Shown: positions 1-5,473 of the stretch, one piece after another
How the letters are laid out: the number at the start of each line of letters is the position of its first letter
Numbering within the stretch: the first letter of the stretch is position 1
NCBI GenBank assembly: GCA_018658685.1
Contig: JABHUT010000022.1
Coordinates: 1 to 5,707, forward strand
DNA length: 5,707 nucleotides
Origin: Alphaproteobacteria bacterium
GTDB lineage: Bacteria; Pseudomonadota; Alphaproteobacteria; MED-G09
Direction: 5' to 3'
Notes under the pieces: model-generated
Told to the model about the DNA's origin: nothing
The model's input: only the letters and a program-made list of their open reading frames with translations
Database searches by the model: none
Made by a program: the position numbers and the translations under genes

Positions 1-466
1 AAGTCCCTTTTATGTCATTCATTGTAGCCCTAATGGAGTCGTATGAGCTTAATCCAGAATTTATATAAGAAGTTATAATATGACACACAACCTCTGTATC
101 AGTATCACTAGAAAACTCAACGCCAGACTCAACAAGTTGATTACGAAGCTGATTATTATTTTCAATTATACCATTATGAACAACAGCTACTTTATCAGTA
201 ATATGTGGATGAGCGTTCTTTTCCTCTGGTGTTCCATGAGTAGCCCAACGTGTATGACCAATTCCAATATTTCCAGGCAATGATATACTCAAAAGTTTTT
301 CTTCTAAAAAACTTAAATTACCTTTAGATCTAACTCTTTCAATTTTATTATTGTTAATAGTGGCTATACCTGAAGAGTCATAGCCTCTATATTCAAGTCT
401 TTTAAGGCCCTCAAGTAATGTAGAGGAAACCTCTTTATCGCTAATTAAACCAATTATTCCGCACAT
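1..466 (-). CDS. glmS: Glutamine--fructose-6-phosphate aminotransferase, N-terminal part (cut by window start)
   Basis: GlmS makes glucosamine-6-phosphate from fructose-6-phosphate and glutamine, the first committed step to UDP-GlcNAc in the cytoplasm. The window holds the first 155 codons, which cover most of the N-terminal glutaminase domain; the rest of that domain and both sugar-isomerase domains lie outside. Visible signatures are MCGIIG at the start, where Cys2 becomes the N-terminal nucleophile after Met removal, EYRGYDSSG at residues 25-33, HTRWATHG at 71-78, VVHNGIIEN at 95-103 and SDTDTE at 120-125. All match the class II amidotransferase fold closely. The start is fixed because Cys must follow Met, and a GAGG box lies 7 bases upstream. 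The gene begins inside the last codons of glmU (13-base overlap), so the two are almost certainly co-transcribed and translationally coupled. No frame defect is seen. Confidence 0.97.
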   Translation of the reverse strand, partial: MCGIIGLISDKEVSSTLLEGLKRLEYRGYDSSGIATINNNKIERVRSKGNLSFLEEKLLSISLPGNIGIGHTRWATHGTPEEKNAHPHITDKVAVVHNGIIENNNQLRNQLVESGVEFSSDTDTEVVCHIITSYINSGLSSYDSIRATMNDIKGT

Positions 467-1806
467 TTTTCTTCCTCACTACTACTTTTTCTTAATTTTT
501 TAGACCAATTACTTATAAACTTTATAGGTGCCCTTGTAATAGCAAGGGATCCAGATTCAACATCTTTTGAAATAGACGATCCTGCGGCAATATTTGCATC
601 ATCACCAATACTTAAAGGTGCAATAAGAGATGAATTTGAGCCTATAAAGGCTCTTTTACCGATAGTGGTTTTATGCTTATCAACACCATCATAATTACAA
701 GTAATTGTTCCGGCGCCGATATTTGCATTATCACCAATTTCAGCATCACCAATATACGAAAGGTGACTCACTTTAACGCCCTCCTCCAAAGAGGAGTTTT
801 TAATCTCAACAAAATTACCAATTTTTGAATCCTGACCAATTTCAGCACCATTTCTTAATCTGCTAAAAGGGCCAATAGATGCACCTTGTTTAATAATAGA
901 GCTCTCTATAGAACAGAAGGAGTTAATGGTAACTCCAGACTCAATCGAGACATTCTTACCAAAAACTATATTTGCCCCAATCACAACATCTTTATCAATA
1001 GATGTATCCCAAGAAAAAAAGACTGTTTCAGGATCCATAATTGTTGTCCCATTTTCCATAAAACCGTCTCTTAGCCTATTTTGATATATTTTCTCAGCCT
1101 TACTAAGGCCTTTTTTTGTATCAACACCAAGGGTTTCCTCGTGAGGACACTCAATATAAGCTGAGCTTCCTCCAGAATTATTGGTAATTTCAACTAAATC
1201 AGAGAGAATAAATTCTTTTTTTGCATTATCATTATTTAGAAAGGAGAGGTTTTTATTAAGGCTTTCAGCTTTAACCATCATAACTCCCCCGTTACATAAA
1301 GTAATATTCTTTTCTTTCTCATCAGCATCAAGGGCTTCAACAATTTTGACTAAGGACTTGTCATTAACCACAAGTCTTCCATATCTCCCAGGACTATCAG
1401 TATCAAACCCTAAAACTGAAAGACTGTTTTTATCATTGGATTTTAATAAGCTTTTTAAAGTAACTTCCCTAAGTAATGGAGTGTCACCAAAGACAACTAA
1501 AACATTATCAACATTTGATAAGTTATAATCAACCAAACCTGATTTTACAGCATCTCCAGTCCCAAGTTGGCTTTCCTGAAATTTAAACTTAATATTAGAG
1601 TCTGAATCACTTAAATATTTAAAAAAATCGAAATGATCTTTATTAATAACAACAATTACCTCTTCAATACCTGCAGATTTAATATTTTGAAGAATATGTT
1701 CAATAATTGGCCTTCCAGCAACCTCGTGCAAAGGTTTTGGTGTGGAGGAATTCATTCTTGAACCCTTGCCAGCGGCAAGTATTATGGCTATATTTTTATT
1801 ATTCAT
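454..1806 (-). CDS. glmU: Bifunctional N-acetylglucosamine-1-phosphate uridyltransferase / glucosamine-1-phosphate acetyltransferase
   Basis: GlmU acetylates glucosamine-1-phosphate with acetyl-CoA and then uridylates it to UDP-GlcNAc, the precursor of peptidoglycan and lipid A. The protein is 450 residues, full length (E. coli 456). The N-terminal pyrophosphorylase domain (about 1-230) shows LAAGKGSRM at 10-18 with Lys24 in TPKPLH, QLGTGDAV at 80-87, FGDTPL at 106-111 and RYGRLV at 141-146. The C-terminal left-handed beta-helix (about 250-430) has many hexapeptide repeats and RLRNG at 316-320. SHLSYIGDAEIGDNANIGAG starts at 347, and TCNYDG at 369-374. By a constant offset of 15 from E. coli numbering, Arg318, Lys336, His348 and Tyr351 correspond to the acetyltransferase active-site residues Arg333, Lys351, His363 and Tyr366. 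No strong Shine-Dalgarno precedes the ATG; an AAAGG lies about 13 bases away. The CNGGVM segment at 171-176 resembles the alphaproteobacterial CNSGVM. Confidence 0.98.
   Translation of the reverse strand: MNNKNIAIILAAGKGSRMNSSTPKPLHEVAGRPIIEHILQNIKSAGIEEVIVVINKDHFDFFKYLSDSDSNIKFKFQESQLGTGDAVKSGLVDYNLSNVDNVLVVFGDTPLLREVTLKSLLKSNDKNSLSVLGFDTDSPGRYGRLVVNDKSLVKIVEALDADEKEKNITLCNGGVMMVKAESLNKNLSFLNNDNAKKEFILSDLVEITNNSGGSSAYIECPHEETLGVDTKKGLSKAEKIYQNRLRDGFMENGTTIMDPETVFFSWDTSIDKDVVIGANIVFGKNVSIESGVTINSFCSIESSIIKQGASIGPFSRLRNGAEIGQDSKIGNFVEIKNSSLEEGVKVSHLSYIGDAEIGDNANIGAGTITCNYDGVDKHKTTIGKRAFIGSNSSLIAPLSIGDDANIAAGSSISKDVESGSLAITRAPIKFISNWSKKLRKSSSEEEKCAE
474..477 (-). promoter_or_regulatory. Ribosome binding site of glmS, inside glmU
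   Basis: On the minus strand GAGG lies 7 bases before the glmS ATG, within the glmU codons for the Glu-rich C-terminal tail. It confirms the start at 466 and shows that ribosomes finishing glmU can re-initiate on glmS. Confidence 0.7.
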
Positions 1807-1935
1807 ATTGAAGGTAATGCCTTTAAATATAATAGCTTAATATCTAATGAATCATGTCTAATTTGAAATAAACTCTTGTTTCATTATGTAACTTAAATAA
1901 TTTATGAGAATTATTTATTAACTAATTGGATTATA
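1807..1935. promoter_or_regulatory. Divergent intergenic region, glmU (-) and rhomboid (+)
   Basis: This 129-base, almost purely AT stretch separates two divergent starts, so promoters for both directions are expected here. On the minus strand a TAGACA (1855-1860) and a TATTAT box (1829-1834) each match the sigma-70 consensus in five of six positions, but they are 20 bases apart, longer than ideal. On the plus strand TTGTTT (1876-1881) and a poor -10 (TAATTT, 1898-1903) are 16 bases apart. Neither pair is convincing given the base composition. A perfect AT inverted repeat at 1894-1917 overlaps the plus-strand candidate. Confidence 0.3.
1894..1917. repeat. Perfect 9-bp AT inverted repeat upstream of the rhomboid gene
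   Basis: Arms TAAATAATT (1894-1902) and AATTATTTA (1909-1917) are exact reverse complements around a 6-base spacer, ending 18 bases before the rhomboid ATG. The position would suit an operator or a 5'-UTR hairpin, but with only A/T pairs it could arise by chance in such DNA. Confidence 0.4.
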
Positions 1936-2706
1936 ATGTTTTTTTTCCCTTTTAAAGATGATAACCCGACAAAAACATCACCAATAATATCATATATTAT
2001 AATTTTTCTCTGCTGTTTAATTTACTTATTTCAATCATCTTTAAGTCAAAATGAAGAATTCTTTCTAATAAAAAACTATGGAGCAACACCTATATTATTG
2101 ATGAATCAGACGGTTACGTATTGGTATTCATCTATAAGTTCAATGTTTTTGCATGGTGGACTAATGCACCTAGGTGGTAACCTTCTTTATCTTTGGATTT
2201 TTGGAGATAATGTAGAAGATGAATTTGGTAGATTTAAGTTTATTATTTTTTATGTTCTTTGCGGTATTGGGGCGGTAATAGCTCAAATACTATTTAATGT
2301 AGAGAGCAATGTGCCAATGATAGGCGCTAGTGGTGCGATAGCAGGAACACTTGGTGCTTATATTGTTTTGTATCCTAGGGCAAAAATATTTGTATTTGCT
2401 TGGATTGTTATTTTTGTAAAAATTTTAAAAATTCCTGCATTTCTAGTCATAGGTATTTGGATAGGGTTACAAATTATGAATGTTTTTGATCAAGGGTCAT
2501 CCGGTGTTGCATATTCAGCTCATGTTGGAGGGTTTATATGTGGCGTAATTTTAACTCCTTTATTTAAGAAAAAGGATACAAAAATCTTTGCACATAAGGT
2601 CAATAAGTCATATATTTCTGAAAATGTTAAGAATGATAATTCACTAAGACATGTTCCAAAATTTGGAAAAGATAAAAGAAAAAATAATAATTTTTGGGAT
2701 CTTTAA
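1936..2706 (+). CDS. Rhomboid-family intramembrane serine protease
   Basis: Rhomboids cleave membrane-protein substrates within or next to their transmembrane helix, in the inner membrane. The 256-residue protein has about six predicted membrane segments: roughly 15-33, 68-90, 100-120, 128-147, 150-185 (possibly interrupted) and 193-211. The catalytic dyad is clear: Ser132 in GASG (130-133) and His196 in SAHVGG (194-199). His78 and Asn82 in HLGGN match the GlpG oxyanion residues His150 and Asn154, so the enzyme should be active. A lysine-rich soluble tail of about 45 residues follows the last helix. The N-terminus FPFKDDNPT and the LWIFGDNVEDEFG segment (86-98) resemble alphaproteobacterial rhomboids. 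A weak GGA lies 5 bases before the ATG, and the next Met is at residue 56, so the start is secure. The stop codon shares one base with the ATG of the acyltransferase, so the two form an operon. Substrates are unknown. Confidence 0.95.
   Translation: MFFFPFKDDNPTKTSPIISYIIIFLCCLIYLFQSSLSQNEEFFLIKNYGATPILLMNQTVTYWYSSISSMFLHGGLMHLGGNLLYLWIFGDNVEDEFGRFKFIIFYVLCGIGAVIAQILFNVESNVPMIGASGAIAGTLGAYIVLYPRAKIFVFAWIVIFVKILKIPAFLVIGIWIGLQIMNVFDQGSSGVAYSAHVGGFICGVILTPLFKKKDTKIFAHKVNKSYISENVKNDNSLRHVPKFGKDKRKNNNFWDL
2696..2699 (+). promoter_or_regulatory. Ribosome binding site of the acyltransferase, decides its start
   Basis: GGGA sits 6 bases before the ATG at 2706, inside the last rhomboid codons. A longer reading from a TTG at 2694 would place this box inside the coding sequence, so the ATG that overlaps the rhomboid stop (TAATG) is the better start. 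Confidence 0.65.
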
Positions 2707-3572
2707 TGGAATACTTAGATACAAAATATTTTAGTTACGCTAATCCTGATGATCCTATCCACAGGAAAGCTTTAATACGATCAATAGAGTATGTCTCTGG
2801 GCAACCATATCTTTATGGTATTTATAAAGAATATCAAAAAAATCCGAATAGATGGGAAAGCTTTTGGGATGGTTGTGTGGATTTATTAGAACTAAATGTT
2901 AAGTTTGATGAAGAAAAAATAAAAAATGTACCAAATGATGGGCCATTGATGATTGTTGCTAATCACCCTTTTGGTGTTTTAGATGGTCTTATAATTTGTT
3001 GGTTAACAAGTAAAATTCGGTCTGAATTTAAAGTTCTTACACATTCATTGCTTTTAAGAGCACATGAAACAAAAGATTACCTTCTTCCTATAGATTTTAG
3101 CGAAAGTAAGGATGCAATGAAAACAAATCTCGAAACTAGAAAAACTGCTCGGAATATTCTTGATGATGGAGGTACTATTGTTGTTTTTCCAGGTGGAACA
3201 GTATCAACAACAAAAAAATTCTATAATAAAACTGCCTTTGATCCAGAATGGAGAAATTTTACCTCAAGACTAATTAAAAGGTCTAAGCCTACTATTTTAC
3301 CCCTTCACTTCACTGGACAGAATAGCTACTTATTTCAAACTGCAAGTCATTTAAGTGAAACTTTAAGATCTTCTTTACTTTTTCATGAGGTAAAAAGAAG
3401 AATCAATACGGAAGTTCCTGTTATTATTGGTGATCCAATTGAGTATAGTCATATAGATGAAAATTTATCCAATACTGAACTATCAAAATATTTGAGAGAT
3501 ATTACATATCAAATTAATCCCAAATGGAGTTCAAAAGAAATTCCATTGGGTAAGGATTTTAAAGAGTTTTAA
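2706..3572 (+). CDS. PlsC-type lysophospholipid (1-acyl-glycerol-3-phosphate-like) acyltransferase
   Basis: The protein has 288 residues and belongs to the PlsC/LPLAT superfamily, which transfers acyl chains to lysophospholipids or related acceptors at the inner face of the membrane. The catalytic block is VANHPFGVLDG (84-94), with His87 and Asp93 spaced HX5D. This is the variant seen in hemolysin-like and OlsA-like acyltransferases rather than the HX4D of classical PlsC. A second block, VVFPGGTVSTTKKF (159-172), matches the FPxG acceptor/phosphate-binding motif. The LTHSLLLRAHETKDYLLPIDF stretch between them and the later FTGQNSYLFQ and HEVKRRINTEVPVIIGDPI segments are typical of the proteobacterial subgroup, as I recall it. 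There is no obvious transmembrane helix, so membrane attachment is probably peripheral. The start overlaps the rhomboid stop by one base. The acceptor (lysophosphatidate, lyso-ornithine lipid or other) cannot be told from sequence. Confidence 0.9.
   Translation: MEYLDTKYFSYANPDDPIHRKALIRSIEYVSGQPYLYGIYKEYQKNPNRWESFWDGCVDLLELNVKFDEEKIKNVPNDGPLMIVANHPFGVLDGLIICWLTSKIRSEFKVLTHSLLLRAHETKDYLLPIDFSESKDAMKTNLETRKTARNILDDGGTIVVFPGGTVSTTKKFYNKTAFDPEWRNFTSRLIKRSKPTILPLHFTGQNSYLFQTASHLSETLRSSLLFHEVKRRINTEVPVIIGDPIEYSHIDENLSNTELSKYLRDITYQINPKWSSKEIPLGKDFKEF
3519..3550. terminator. Hairpin in the acyltransferase 3' end, possible bidirectional terminator
   Basis: CCCAAATGGA (3519-3528) pairs with TCCATTGGG (3542-3550) as a 9-bp stem with one bulged A. 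Inside the 13-base loop, TTC and GAA can add three more pairs. It ends 20 bases before the acyltransferase stop, and the convergent stop codons abut, so there is no intergenic space for a conventional terminator. Downstream on the plus strand come short T runs (GATTTT, GAGTTTT) but no clean U tract, so the terminator role is uncertain. Confidence 0.35.
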
Positions 3573-4031
3573 TTACTTAATTAGTTCTGGATAAGGATTA
3601 ACAGTACCAGACATATTTCCTTTTCCTCCATCGTTATAGAGAACACCATAATGTCTTTCAGAAAAAAGCCATTCACCATTTTCTTTAATATACCTATCTT
3701 GATAAACACCAATATTAAACATTCCAGTTGGATTTCCAGCGTCGTCTTTTTCAGCAAATTGAAGGTGCTCAGTTATGTACCACCTCCCAGTTGCCTTATC
3801 GCCATCAACATCAACGGTACCATTTTGTATCAATTGTCCAGCAAAGGGAAATCCAGACATTGCTTGAACCCATAGCTCAACAATAGCTTTTTTTCCTTCA
3901 ACAGGAGGCATGCTACCTAAATCCCAAACAGCATCTTCATGCCAAGTGGAAGACCAATCTTTTTCATCACGTCGACAAACAGCATCAGCATATTTCTCAA
4001 CTAGGTTTCTAATTTCTTCTTTATCACTCAT
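3573..4031 (-). CDS. SnoaL-like / NTF2-like fold protein
   Basis: This 152-residue soluble, acidic protein has the layout of SnoaL_4-type NTF2-like proteins, a fold used by LinA-type dehydrochlorinases, scytalone dehydratase, polyketide cyclases and the small subunits of ring-hydroxylating dioxygenases. Visible are the N-terminal helix pair with AVCRRDEKDWSSTWHEDAVW (17-36), VEGKKAIVELW (44-54), the beta strand VDVDGDKATGRWYI (73-86) and the C-terminal NGEWLFSERHYGVLY (118-132). These fit the conserved order of the family. Where many relatives carry the catalytic His, about four residues before the Asn of the central strand, Gln66 stands here, so LinA-like base catalysis is doubtful. A GAGG box lies 8 bases before the ATG. 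The gene is 12 bases downstream of the ABM-domain gene and is co-transcribed with it. Its stop codon directly abuts the stop of the convergent acyltransferase. Substrate unknown. Confidence 0.88.
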   Translation of the reverse strand: MSDKEEIRNLVEKYADAVCRRDEKDWSSTWHEDAVWDLGSMPPVEGKKAIVELWVQAMSGFPFAGQLIQNGTVDVDGDKATGRWYITEHLQFAEKDDAGNPTGMFNIGVYQDRYIKENGEWLFSERHYGVLYNDGGKGNMSGTVNPYPELIK

Positions 4032-4039
4032 ATTTTATA

Positions 4040-4043
4040 CCTC
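4040..4043 (-). promoter_or_regulatory. Ribosome binding site of the SnoaL-like gene
   Basis: On the minus strand GAGG lies 8 bases before the ATG at 4031 and fills part of the 12-base gap after the ABM gene. It confirms the start and indicates independent, efficient initiation on the second cistron. Confidence 0.65.
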
Positions 4044-4388
4044 TTATGAAAAGCTAGCTTTTGCAACACCTGTTTCGTCATAAACAGGTTCTTCTTTTGA
4101 AATTTTATATTTCGCAGAAAATGCACTTAATAAACCAACTTCATTAAGCGTTGCGCCCATATTTTTATACCAATCATCTTCAAAATGTTTTTTTAGAGAC
4201 TCTTCACTCTCCCATCTTTCCATTACCCAAATTCTTCCAGGAACATAAGGATCAAGCGTCCAGCTATAATCTTGACAACCTTCCTCTGTTAAAGCTCCAT
4301 CAATTAATGGTTTACAATCTTTCATTAATTTATCCAACTTACTAGGATCAACATCGAATGTTGCGGTTATTATAATATCTGTTGTCAT
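4044..4388 (-). CDS. ABM-fold (antibiotic biosynthesis monooxygenase / YgiN-like) small protein
   Basis: This 114-residue protein resembles the dimeric alpha+beta barrel ABM superfamily, whose members are cofactor-free oxygenases such as quinol monooxygenase YgiN, as well as heme-degrading and regulatory proteins. The typical order is seen: a first strand DIIITATFDVDP (4-15), a helix with KLMKDCKPLIDGALTEEGC (20-38), the strand pair YSWTLDPYVPGRIWVMERWE (41-60), then SEESLKKHFE (61-70) with the family's conserved His68. The last roughly 15 residues (EEPVYDETGVAKASFS) extend past the domain. A good GGAG box lies 8 bases before the ATG. It is the first gene of a two-gene unit with the SnoaL-like gene and is transcribed away from the mscS-like gene. 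Both proteins are small, soluble and acidic, which suggests consecutive or joint action on one small molecule; the substrate is not identifiable. Confidence 0.85.
   Translation of the reverse strand: MTTDIIITATFDVDPSKLDKLMKDCKPLIDGALTEEGCQDYSWTLDPYVPGRIWVMERWESEESLKKHFEDDWYKNMGATLNEVGLLSAFSAKYKISKEEPVYDETGVAKASFS
4049..4089 (-). repeat. Two adjacent inverted repeats at the 3' end of the ABM gene
   Basis: ACCTGTTT (4068-4075) and AAACAGGT (4082-4089) form a perfect 8-bp stem with a 6-base loop. Six bases further along the transcript comes the perfect 14-base palindrome AAAAGCTAGCTTTT (4049-4062). Both lie inside the last codons of the ABM gene, just ahead of the ribosome site of the SnoaL-like gene. 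They could act as an intercistronic processing or stabilising structure, or as partial attenuation. The second has almost no loop and is less certain as RNA. Confidence 0.45.
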
Positions 4389-4516
4389 AATTAATTCTCC
4401 AATTTTTTTTATAATGAAATAAAATCAAACAATAATAAAGCTATAATTACTTTCTTACTCTAATAATAATTAATTGAAATTTTATATAAATCAAACGAAT
4501 CTGATATTAATTTTAA
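4389..4516. promoter_or_regulatory. Divergent intergenic region, ABM operon (-) and mscS-like gene (+)
   Basis: These 128 bases are nearly all A/T and must hold promoters for both directions. For the channel gene the best box is TATAAA (4485-4490), within the 10-base palindrome TTTATATAAA (4481-4490) and 26 bases before the ATG; no good -35 stands 17 bases upstream of it. On the minus strand TATA-like boxes occur (for example just before the A-run at 4401-4413) without a matching -35. No hairpin, riboswitch-like structure or small gene is seen. Confidence 0.3.
4397..4400 (-). promoter_or_regulatory. Ribosome binding site of the ABM gene
   Basis: GGAG on the minus strand is spaced 8 bases from the ATG at 4388. 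It is the best Shine-Dalgarno match in the window and fixes the start. Confidence 0.7.
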
Positions 4517-5473
4517 ATGTCTAACTTTTGGAAAAAACTTATTAAGCCTGATTCAGGTCTAGCAAAATTTCTCTTATTTGCTTTTGTTTTATTTTTCTTC
4601 TCTTTGGAGTTTCTTCCTCTTTTAAATCCTATTAAAGAATTTCTTAATGCTGATGCATTGTCTTTACAAATAGGTACCGCCAAATTTTCTGCATATTTAA
4701 TTATTCAAGGAGTTATTATAATAGCCACCTTACTATGGTTAACCGGTTTCTTATCTGATATTGCAGCAAAATTTATAAAAAAAATTCCAGGAATTAATTC
4801 CAATAATAGAAACCTAATTACAAAAGCTCTTCAAATTCTTATCTATTTTATAGCATTTCAAATTGGCATGAACTTTCTTGGAATTGATCTTACAGCATTG
4901 GCTGTTTTTAGTGGTGCTCTAGGTATAGGTATAGGTTTTGGTTTACAAAAAGTTACTTCGAATTTCATAAGTGGTATTATTATACTTTTCGAGAAAACAG
5001 TTCAAAACGATGATCTGATAGAGCTAAATGATGGAACGTTAGGTTTTCTTAGAAATACAGGTTCAAGAGCTTCACTTATTGAAACATATGACGGCAAAGA
5101 AGTTATGGTTCCGAATGAGGACCTTATAACAAACAGAGTTATCAATTACACTCATAGCAATAAAAAAGCGCGTATTAAAATTAATATAGGCGTTTCTTAT
5201 GATTGCGATCTTGAAAAAGCACAAAAACTTATTCTTGAAGCTGCAAAAGAACATCCTAGAACGACTAAAGATCCTGAGGCCCTATGTTTCCTTGAAGAGT
5301 TTGCTGACAGCTCGGTAAATTTTATTTTATTGTTCTGGGTAAACGACGTTATAGAAGGAAGGTATGGTCCGCGCAGTGATGTACTTTTTTCTATATGGAA
5401 CAAATTTAAAGAAAATAATATAGAAATTCCTTACCCACAAAGAGATATCCATATTAAAGAAGGTAATATCTAG
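4517..5473 (+). CDS. MscS-family small-conductance mechanosensitive channel
   Basis: MscS-family channels open under membrane tension to release solutes on hypo-osmotic shock; they are inner-membrane heptamers. The 318-residue protein (E. coli MscS 286) has predicted membrane helices near 16-36, 57-80 and 101-122 and the pore-lining TM3 at about 127-160. TM3 has the diagnostic Gly/Ala-rich GALGIGIGFGLQ (133-144) followed by KVTSNFISGIIILFEK (145-160). The beta domain (DDLIELNDGTLGFLRNTGSRASLIETYDGKEVMVPN, starting at 165) and the alpha/beta C-domain, ending in IPYPQRDIHI (303-312), are typical and complete. The extra N-terminal segment puts it in the slightly longer subgroup. An in-frame TAA sits directly before the ATG, so it cannot start earlier; no Shine-Dalgarno is visible. 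The stop is followed with no gap by the next ATG, implying an operon with a putative outer-membrane protein. Confidence 0.95.
   Translation: MSNFWKKLIKPDSGLAKFLLFAFVLFFFSLEFLPLLNPIKEFLNADALSLQIGTAKFSAYLIIQGVIIIATLLWLTGFLSDIAAKFIKKIPGINSNNRNLITKALQILIYFIAFQIGMNFLGIDLTALAVFSGALGIGIGFGLQKVTSNFISGIIILFEKTVQNDDLIELNDGTLGFLRNTGSRASLIETYDGKEVMVPNEDLITNRVINYTHSNKKARIKINIGVSYDCDLEKAQKLILEAAKEHPRTTKDPEALCFLEEFADSSVNFILLFWVNDVIEGRYGPRSDVLFSIWNKFKENNIEIPYPQRDIHIKEGNI
5459..5463 (+). promoter_or_regulatory. Ribosome binding site of the downstream secreted-protein gene
   Basis: GAAGG lies 10 bases before the ATG at 5474, inside the last codons of the channel gene. The spacing is a little long but supports translation of the abutting gene. 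Confidence 0.5.

Noticed and set aside
80..283. 67-codon plus-strand open frame
   Set aside because: It is antisense to the conserved GlmS glutaminase domain and has no recognisable features of its own.
1181..1528. 115-codon open frame on the plus strand
   Set aside because: It lies fully antisense to glmU, whose protein is certain; it has no ribosome site, no family resemblance and a composition explained by the complementary codons.
1807..1935. Small RNA, tRNA or riboswitch in the intergenic regions (also 4389-4516)
   Set aside because: The sequences are almost entirely A/T with no cloverleaf, no conserved aptamer motif and no GC-containing stem; only promoter-like boxes and AT repeats are seen.
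2694..2705. Alternative TTG start of the acyltransferase, adding four residues
   Set aside because: The GGGA ribosome site falls within this extension, and the ATG at 2706 forms the classic TAATG overlap with the rhomboid stop.
3651..3875. 74-codon plus-strand open frame, and a similar one at 4151-4345
   Set aside because: Both are antisense to the SnoaL-like and ABM genes, which have good ribosome sites and family signatures; these frames have neither.
4924..4943. Short tandem GGTATA-type repeat
   Set aside because: It encodes the glycine-rich GIGIGFG of the MscS pore helix and is explained by protein constraint.
5072..5403. Two minus-strand open frames of 60 and 68 codons
   Set aside because: They are antisense to the conserved beta and C-terminal domains of the MscS-like channel and lack start signals.
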